The notes under the pieces are model-generated. The model was not told the DNA's origin. It ran no database searches and saw only the letters and a program-made list of their open reading frames with translations. A stretch of 64,000 nt of DNA, from positions 11,338,799 through 11,402,798 of the forward strand of contig OY754978.1 of assembly GCA_963576475.1 (NCBI GenBank), in the 5' to 3' direction. Every line of letters begins with the position of its first letter. The first letter of the stretch is position 1. Of the stretch, positions 56,840 through 64,000 are shown piece after piece. The stretch comes from Molanna angustata. Taxonomy: Eukaryota > Arthropoda > Insecta > Trichoptera > Molannidae. Made by a program: the position numbers and the translations under genes.

Positions 56840-57075
56840 TTGTTTCCTGCGCCGGCGTCCTAGATTGGATTTTCAGCAGAGGAGAAAAATATTTAAAATT
56901 ATTTATAATGCAATTCTAGGTTCTCTGAGTTGAAAACATAGATTATTCGAAAGAATTTGATGTCTTTTCTCAAAGTATGTCTACCAAATATGAAAATACT
57001 TGACGGAAATTTATCAGCAATAAATTCGCCACGTGTACATGCAGGGTTCAAGAATGTGTTTATTGTTATTATAAT
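56840..57075 (+). mobile_element. SINE-1, old copy with internal insertion
   Basis: GCCGGCGTCCTAGATTGGAT (B-box region), CAGAGGAGAAA, GGTTCTCTGAGTTGAAAAC, GCAATAAATTCGCCACG and GGTTCAAGAATGTGTTTATT follow the family order, with about 50 extra bp in the middle. Confidence 0.6.
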
Positions 57076-57189
57076 GTTTATTTTTTAAACGATGAGTGCC
57101 ATAAAGTAACCTCTTTGAATTTACTTGAATTTGCTTGAAGAGATTGCCTTTGTGCACTAGATATTTTTTTTTTTTAATAAAAAAATGAA

Positions 57190-57355
57190 TATGTCCTTGT
57201 TAAAATAAGGACATATACATCTTCCTACGTTCCCTAAAATAAGCAAATAAATGCTTGTGCTATAGGTGAACGAAATCGGTCGAGGCAGGATTCGAACTCG
57301 CGATCACTGGATTACTAGCCCAGCGTGCTAACCGCTCTGCCATCGACCCATCTAT
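57190..57355 (-). mobile_element. SINE-2, best-preserved copy
   Basis: The minus-strand head GGGTCGATGGCAGAGCGGTT, AGCACGCTGGGCTAGTAATC and GCGAGTTCGAATCCTGCC is strongly tRNA-like (A and B boxes). The body GATTTCGTTCACCTATAGC then AAGCATTTATTTGC and the end GGACATA follow. Lack of acceptor-arm pairing and repeated copies mark it as a SINE. Confidence 0.78.
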
Positions 57356-57359
57356 ATTG

Positions 57360-57510
57360 TATCTTCTTCTTCTTTATCAGCCATCTCTCCACTGCTGGAT
57401 GTAGGACTCCTCCAATGAACTCCATTTCTGTCTGTCTTGTGCTTCCCTCAGCCAACCCCTTCCCGCAACCGGAATAATATCGTCGACCCATCATTTTTTT
57501 TTGTGGTCGC
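57360..57510 (-). pseudogene. LINE ORF2 C-terminal tail
   Basis: The minus strand encodes WVDDIIPVAGRGWLREAQDR and KWSSLEESYIQQWRDG, then stops before GAAGAAGAAG. It is a clear RTE-type ending. Confidence 0.85.
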
Positions 57511-58269
57511 CCTAGACTAGATTGTATACAAATGAAATACTATGACAATCATTAAACAATTGAATAAACTTAAGATTATTTTATAATTTAATAAACGATG
57601 GGCACAGTAATTTCTCGATTTTTTTGGCTCAGTTTGACAATAGTGAGTCGGTGTGTAAATGCGCCATGATCCTGTTACCTTAATTCGTTCTTGTCCCAAA
57701 ACGGAAGCTGTTTATATTAGTGTTTAGGAACTTTGAAGTACCCATCTATAGTGCCATAGTGTACATAATTATAGTGTCATTATAAATATATAACCAACGG
57801 ATTAATATTAAAGTGTCATATTGGGTTAAATTCTGAAGAAGAATTAAAATTTGAATGAATGAACATTTGAAAGTCATTAAAAACAAAAACGTGTTCACCA
57901 GAACTGTCACTTCAAAATAATATCTATGTTATAATACTCTAGTCATGTTATTTTGTCATTGTAATCTTATTTAACATCAATATATTCAATCTTTAGAATA
58001 GGAAAAAATACATAAAATGAATAAATATGACATTTAATTAATATTTTAGTGCATTTTCAAAATTGAACCTATTCTGTGTTCTTCATATGGTAGGCATCGC
58101 CTTTTATATATCCATGCTTATTGTCATTTGCCCTTTTTAAATCCTCAGTCTATATCATTATTACCATTTTTTTATTAATAATGTGAGACGTCGACCCAGA
58201 ATAGTGTTTCCACTCCTCCTATTATCATCCATCGTTTTCGGGTGTGTGTAAGAGCTGAGTAAACGAAAA

Positions 58270-58440
58270 TACAGTTAACATATTTCAGCAATGAGGTTCA
58301 CCATCAATTCTGAATGTTGCCTTTTTAGGTGAGATGGTGAGTGAGGATACGCGCTCGTGTCGTGCGTTGTCGTGCACCTATCGCTGGTTACCCCACATCG
58401 TGGGATAATATGCTGTGATGGCATGAAGGAATGAATTAAT
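58270..58440 (+). repeat. dispersed repeat family K
   Basis: CAGCAATGAGGTTCACC, CTATCGCTGGTTACCCCAC and GATGGCATGAAGGAATGAAT match 13115-13295 and, inverted, 21122-21290. Confidence 0.68.
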
Positions 58441-58459
58441 TAAGTCTTAATATGCCAGC

Positions 58460-58660
58460 ATTCAGCTCGTCATGAAGGGGAAGATTGAGAGTCGTAGAGG
58501 GGTCGGAAGAAGGCAGTTTTCCTGGCTGCGAAACAACCGGGAATGGACCGGTATGAGAACTGTGGAGGAGCTGTTTCGCACTGCACAGGACAGGGAGGCT
58601 TTCTCTAGATGGTCGTCAGCGTCAGAGAGGACCTGATATGATACAAGAAGAAGAAGAATA
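58460..58660 (+). pseudogene. LINE ORF2 C-terminal tail
   Basis: The plus strand encodes GKIESRRGVGRRQFSWLRN, REWTGMRTVEELFRTAQDRE and stops, then a GAAGAAGAAGAA tail. It is a recognised LINE ending, in a single uninterrupted frame. Confidence 0.82.
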
Positions 58661-61600
58661 GAGTCTTAGACTTAATATTATAACATAGGGGGATGCATTC
58701 GCATCAGTTTGCTGTTTACTCCATATATCTAGTTTATGAAAGTACAGATTTTTTTGGTTTAAACTTAGAAAACTGGCTTGTTATTATCTTTCGTCATATT
58801 CCCTTCACTATGTATTTCGGTGTTTATGTCTCATTTTATTTACTTTGAAAAGAATGTGTGCCAAACAGTCGAAAGAATATAATGGTCGTGAACCCCAGCT
58901 TGAGAAACAATGTCTGTGTGTAGCAGTGGTGCTTAGTGTATTTGTATTAAGATCTTTATCGCATAAATTATCAATATATTATCAAAAAATAATTTGGCAT
59001 CTTCTAATCAGCATATTTATTTTGGTCGCTTATTTCATCCATTGTCCAAATTCAACGACATACAATAAACCATATGATTGTTAACTACATAGGGAGATGT
59101 GGCCTTCCTTTTCAAAAGATGTTGATTATAGAAACTATGTCTGGATTTTCGGATTTTACTGAATGATTTCTTGATAAAATATATCGAATAATATGTTTTG
59201 TCAAACTCCATATAAAAAAAAGATTTGCGAAGATTTAGATTTCGTCTGATGTTAGATACGATTTCAGTCTTGTCCAATATACTCGGTAAATTAATTTAAA
59301 GAATTTGGAAAGGTCATGGAAAGATTTAAATCGAATTAGATAATGCCAAAATGGTTTCAACGGATATTTTAAATATAAAAGAATACAAAAACATATTATG
59401 AACTTACACTATGGATACCTATTTTTTCTTCTAAAACCTCCACTATAAAATAAGAAGTAAGAATGTCAATAAAAGTATGGATAGCAAGGAGCAAGGAACA
59501 AGCGTTATACACATGATGTATAATTTTGTTTGTCTATAGCAAAAGTATTTATGGTTAATTTAGAGAATGATGGTGGATATTTACCAAATTTTCCAAAGAG
59601 TATAATCATTTGAAAAAAAATTACAACATTCACAATCTTGATCCAAGACACGAAACTCTGAATGCGAATACTGCTATTCGCTTTGCTACTAATACTGTCA
59701 TAATTTTACCTTCAGTACGGGGAGAAATAAGGGGTTATTTTTTGAAATTTAACAAGTTTTAAAGTCGGCTGATAGCATCATCCCCTGTTTCATCTTCTTT
59801 TTTTTAATTCTTCAATCACAATTCATTCGTTCACATCGTATGTGAGTATCCAAACTGTGTTCACACGGCGCTCTACAAAATTACATTTGAACCCAAACGG
59901 CTACACTTCTCACTGTGCTGAGTCAATGAACTTCTTAAGATTAGCTCAGCCATAGTACAATCTGCCTCATAAGGAAATAAAAACGTCAAACGAAAGCGTC
60001 AAAAGGCCCAAATCAATCAGAGCTACAATCTGATTGTACTAAGCCAATATGTGCGCCCTTTTCAATCGGGGCAGTCGGTTCATTTGCATGTCGGAATTGA
60101 ACAAGAAAAACAGTTCGTGATGAAAACGATTTTATAATATCCAAAGAAAATACGTTTAATGGCATTCAATCACGCTTCAATGTCATAAATGGAAAAGATT
60201 ATCGTTTAATCAAAATATTTACATTTTATTCAAACATATGTCGAATATTAAATACGAGGGGGAATTATATCAATCAACCGATTGGAACCCCCTGCAGTCA
60301 AATGAATTAAATAGAGAATTTTGTTTCTGCATCAAACCATTGCTTAGGTTTATAATGTATCTCCCATCCTTAGTCATGGGATCAAGAAGAACAAATGAGG
60401 AACAGACTTGTGATGAAATGAATCTTGAAAGCTGAATTTTGGATAAATCTCATCAGAGACATAGAAGCACACCAACAACTAAATTAGAAATTACGTACTC
60501 CTAATATATGTATATTGGATTACAAAGGCGACTGATTTCTGTAAAAGGCATATTATATACTCATGTGTATTTCTCTACTGCGTCCTGCCATTTGAAAAAC
60601 TCACTCTAGTGAGTTGCGATAATGGTAACATATCCCAGCAGAGTCATAGAAATAAACAAGTATCTACCTAAATTACCTTCCTATTAACATATCTATCGTA
60701 TTATAAAATTTCAAATGTAAAGTTTTGGACTCCTAAACGAATTTAGGTTAAAAACACAACAAAAAGAGATCCTTGCCCTGATTTTTGCTTAAATATACAA
60801 TTCATTAATTTGAGTCTGAAAAACCGACATAAAATAACAACCTTATTACAATATTTGATATTTTTCTATTATGTTTTTTTATATGAATTACTTGTTTCGT
60901 TTTCCTTGAAAATATAATGATAGATGGTTGGCATGAGGAAATTGCTATTAAAGGTATTGAAACATTAATACTACAGCGAATTTGAATACAAATAGTATTA
61001 ATAAAAATATTAGGCCAGCACATAAAATATAATCACCGAAAAAACATTTTCAGTACAATACCAAAGGAGTAATTATAAAAAATAAACATCGATTGACAAA
61101 AATAAGACACAAAAATGACGAAATAAAAGTTGCCATGATATTTATTACGAATTATATTTAAAATAAGTAAACATTGAATAATAAACACGCCCACAAGTGA
61201 TTGTTTTTGGAACAGGCTACGTGTTGGGAAATTGAAGAATAAAATTTGCCTTTTATGGCTATCGATGAAATATTTTTCTGGCGTATGCATTAAATCAATG
61301 AAAATGAGAGAAATTACACGTGAATAAGAGTATGATATAATAAAGATTTATATTATTACCGACGATTTGCATAATTCGTTGATAATCGTTTTTTTTCCTT
61401 ATCACATAAAACCTCTAATGATAGTGTGGCGCCGCTAATCACAGTGATAATTTCTCTTAAATCTATAAATATGTTTTTGTTTTCCATAGAGAAGTAAGTG
61501 CATTGTCTTTGTCGACTAATCGTTCCAGATTTGAATTATAATGACGGGACATTTTGTGTTCAACGACAGTGGCGTAACTATCTAACAAAAGAGACATACA

Positions 61601-63129
61601 AATTTTTAGGGCCCTACTTGATAGAGGTCCAAATTTTATAAAAAAAAACAATGTCCGTAGTGACATAATTTCAGAATTATTAATCACAAAATACAATTTT
61701 GATAATGAAGAAACAGAAGTTTATTGTGTTAACATTTTTTTGATTCCAATAACTGTGGCGAGCGTCATTTGTACAGACCCTTTAATGTAAATAATTATAA
61801 ACATGCAATAAAAATATAATATCAAGTCCTGGTCTGCAATATTTTTTTCGTGCCCCGGTACCATTCCTGGTGTCAGCAAGAAATGATGACTTCATGAATC
61901 CTAATAAAATTCCGTTATCCTCCATTACCCATCGATTTCTATCCGCTTTTCCAAGAGATTCCACTGATGAAGTCGAGATTTAAGAAATTGAAATCTGTAA
62001 CAATGGTTGATGAGATTAATGTTCGAATTCAGGAGGTCCTTTACGAGAGTAGTGTAATTTAAATAAAATCACGTTATGGGGGAGGGTTTTGCATAATTTT
62101 TGAACGAGGACCCAAATTTTCTAGCTACATCACTGATTCCATAGACACAAATCAAAACGCAGACAATACTATTCGAGTTCAAATAATAATATTCAATGTT
62201 TGGTGTATCCCGATGAGTCTTGTATTTTTATTTTTTTCTCCGCTGTTGTTCCATATCTTGTCGATTGTCTATGGTGACATAACTGTTCCGTATTTGAATA
62301 AACGTCATGCGGCGTGAAGTGTGAATAGAAGAATTAAGTACCTACCCGTGTTTGATAGTGTATAGAAAATTAAATATTTGTTTAGATTTTTGTATGTTAC
62401 AAAATAATGGTGGACGACAAAGGTGGGCTGATGTCGAAGCTATGTGTTTTTTTATTATGCTATTCTTTAAAATAGAATATGTTATGGCCGTTTCCAACAA
62501 GTTTACCAACACAATAAGAATCAAAACAAACTCCTTAAAAGTCTTCATCTTTTTGTATATATATAATACGATTGTATCATAGATTGTTGTGCACAGTGGA
62601 AGGCTATTCACCTTAGATAGAAATTTTTAAAAACACACTATCGAAACCAAAAAAATATATTTAGGTATTAAGATGAAAATTACTAGGTACTCAAGAAAAT
62701 TGATGAAAAATTAAATGAGAAAAAAGATTAATTCAAAATACTGGATTTATTTGCAAACCAATGATTTTGAATCAAAAATTACTAATTTCAGTACAATTCA
62801 TCTTCTTGAAGCACAGAGATTGTTTGACTAACTGACCGATGAATTGAGAACAATTCAAAAATCATTATTTTCTTTTGTTTTGTATTTATTTATTAATAAT
62901 AAAACTTATTCGATAATGGTCTTCGAGAGATACTTTAATGATGGTCTTAGAAAGATATATAGCGACTAGGCTCATTAGTAAATAAACAATTTTATCATGA
63001 AATGTCACCAGGAATGCTTGTCGACAAATATGTCTTCGCAATGGTTTTTAGAGTTTAGGTATCAAATAAAATTCAACTGATTTAAAGACCTATTAAAATC
63101 TAGTAGTGTAACGTAAAAAAAATTTTATA
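58661..63129. other. unassigned AT-rich DNA
   Basis: About 4.5 kb with only short, motif-free open frames (for example 58845-59084, 60238-60435, 61463-61696). No repeats were recognised beyond an AGTGGCGTAACTAT-type word at 61569. Confidence 0.4.
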
Positions 63130-63609
63130 ATGGCTGTTTTTTTTATATTTCCTTCCTTATAGAATATAGATATGTAAAAGGCAAGTTTGGCACCTGGGAG
63201 TGGTTGCTTTTACCAGTGCGCATCCCCTTTCTATAGGTGAAAATTGCAGATTTTAGTATCATTTGTATCTTTGTAAGTCCTTTTTGTGCTCTTACACCGT
63301 CTGATTACAATAAAACTTGGTAATTTATATAGCGCAGACCTGGGAAAATTTATGTTAAACATTATTTTATTTTTATTTTTTATTTTTTTTTACTTATTTC
63401 AGAAATAGTTAGTATATATTTCACGAACAGATGGATTTTATAGGTACAAATATCATACAGGGACAGACTATATTGAAATACTGTTAAAATCTGCAATTTT
63501 CACCGACAAAGAGGATGCGCACTGGTAAACGCAATCACTTCCATGTGCCAGACTTAACATTTTCATACCTATATTCAATAAGAAAGAAAATATCAAAAAA
63601 CTTGCTATT
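63130..63609. mobile_element. foldback/MITE-like element
   Basis: Arms at about 63130-63265 and 63480-63609 are imperfect complements (TTACCAGTGCGCATCC and GGATGCGCACTGGTAAA; GTGAAAATTGCAGATTTTA and TAAAATCTGCAATTTTCAC). The centre contains TACACCGTCTGATTACAATA, related to 9910-9935. No target duplication was identified. Confidence 0.7.
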
Positions 63610-64000
63610 AAAAAAAAATGATTAATCGAATCTCTCGGTATATCACATTATTTTTGATTTCTGGTACCTATATTTTTTTTTATTTTTAAGGTAGGTACCT
63701 ACTACTAACTGATGGCTTGTTTTTTTTGTATTGGTTTATAATATCAAATAAAAAATAATTTTAATGACACGATGGTCAAAAGAATCATATCCTAGAAAAC
63801 GATTAAAAGTGACCGGTATCATTGACGGGAACTTTCAACATTTGATTGGACTAAATCACTTTATTAAATCGGTCGCTGTGGGGTGGTCAAATGTACATAT
63901 ATGATCCATTTATATAAATCTGTAATTTAAACATCCGACAGACAAGGTAACAATGTTGTTGAAACAATTTATGAAAACCGCAACGAGATGAGGCCCAACC

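Noticed and set aside
57280..57355. tRNA gene call on the minus strand
   Set aside because: The same head occurs in three copies with a shared SINE body; acceptor-stem pairing is not convincing.

Overview
The window is AT-rich animal DNA, most likely from an insect and plausibly a lepidopteran. Coding exons are small islands with canonical GT-AG introns. The rest is introns and intergenic DNA packed with old non-LTR retrotransposon tails, tRNA-derived SINEs, foldback/MITE elements and microsatellites. The frequent GTAGGTACCTAC-type words are common in lepidopteran DNA but also occur in other insects, so the order is an inference. No bacterial-type operons, CRISPR arrays or rRNA genes were seen.

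Two host genes can be named. On the + strand, the 3' part of a divergent adenosine kinase (PfkB/ribokinase family) is split into exons 5140-5774 and 12443-12714 around a 6.7-kb intron; its 5' exons lie before the window or were not found. On the - strand, the 3' part of a Prickle-type PET/LIM planar-cell-polarity gene lies in exons 43055-43258 (LIM1 and the start of LIM2) and 33584-34915 (rest of LIM2, LIM3, a Ser/Pro-rich tail and a CIIS prenylation box), separated by an 8.1-kb intron. The PET-domain exons must lie above 43258 and were not found. The two genes converge on a repeat-filled intergenic stretch (about 12.8-33.4 kb).

The mobile DNA is the most informative part. It includes: (i) a nearly complete Tc1-type transposon (52093-53844) with perfect 29-bp terminal inverted repeats, TA target duplication, an 82-bp intron and a single in-frame stop; (ii) a Helitron-like family (copies at 1-532, 26062-27095, 27412-28331 and a lone 3' end at 10504-10573) ending in a small hairpin plus CTAG and followed by T, with a paralogous empty site inside this same window proving A/T insertion without duplication; (iii) TTAA-flanked piggyBac-like non-autonomous elements (3528-4595, 6347-7589, 16358-16819, 43607-44066); (iv) a TAA-flanked Harbinger-like element (44293-45235); (v) several foldback elements, including a compact 74-bp-stem hairpin at 46871-47036; (vi) three tRNA-derived SINE families; and (vii) many 5'-truncated LINE 3' ends. 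Several are nested, so relative insertion order can be read directly.

Tandem repeats are also varied: a 69-bp repeat with alternating A-B-A-B-A subtypes (5999-6343), a 154-bp duplication, a 53-bp six-copy array, a 26-bp five-copy array and a polypyrimidine-linked minisatellite of about 130 bp. Intervals not listed, or listed as unassigned, are AT-rich DNA in which I see nothing I can defend as a gene.
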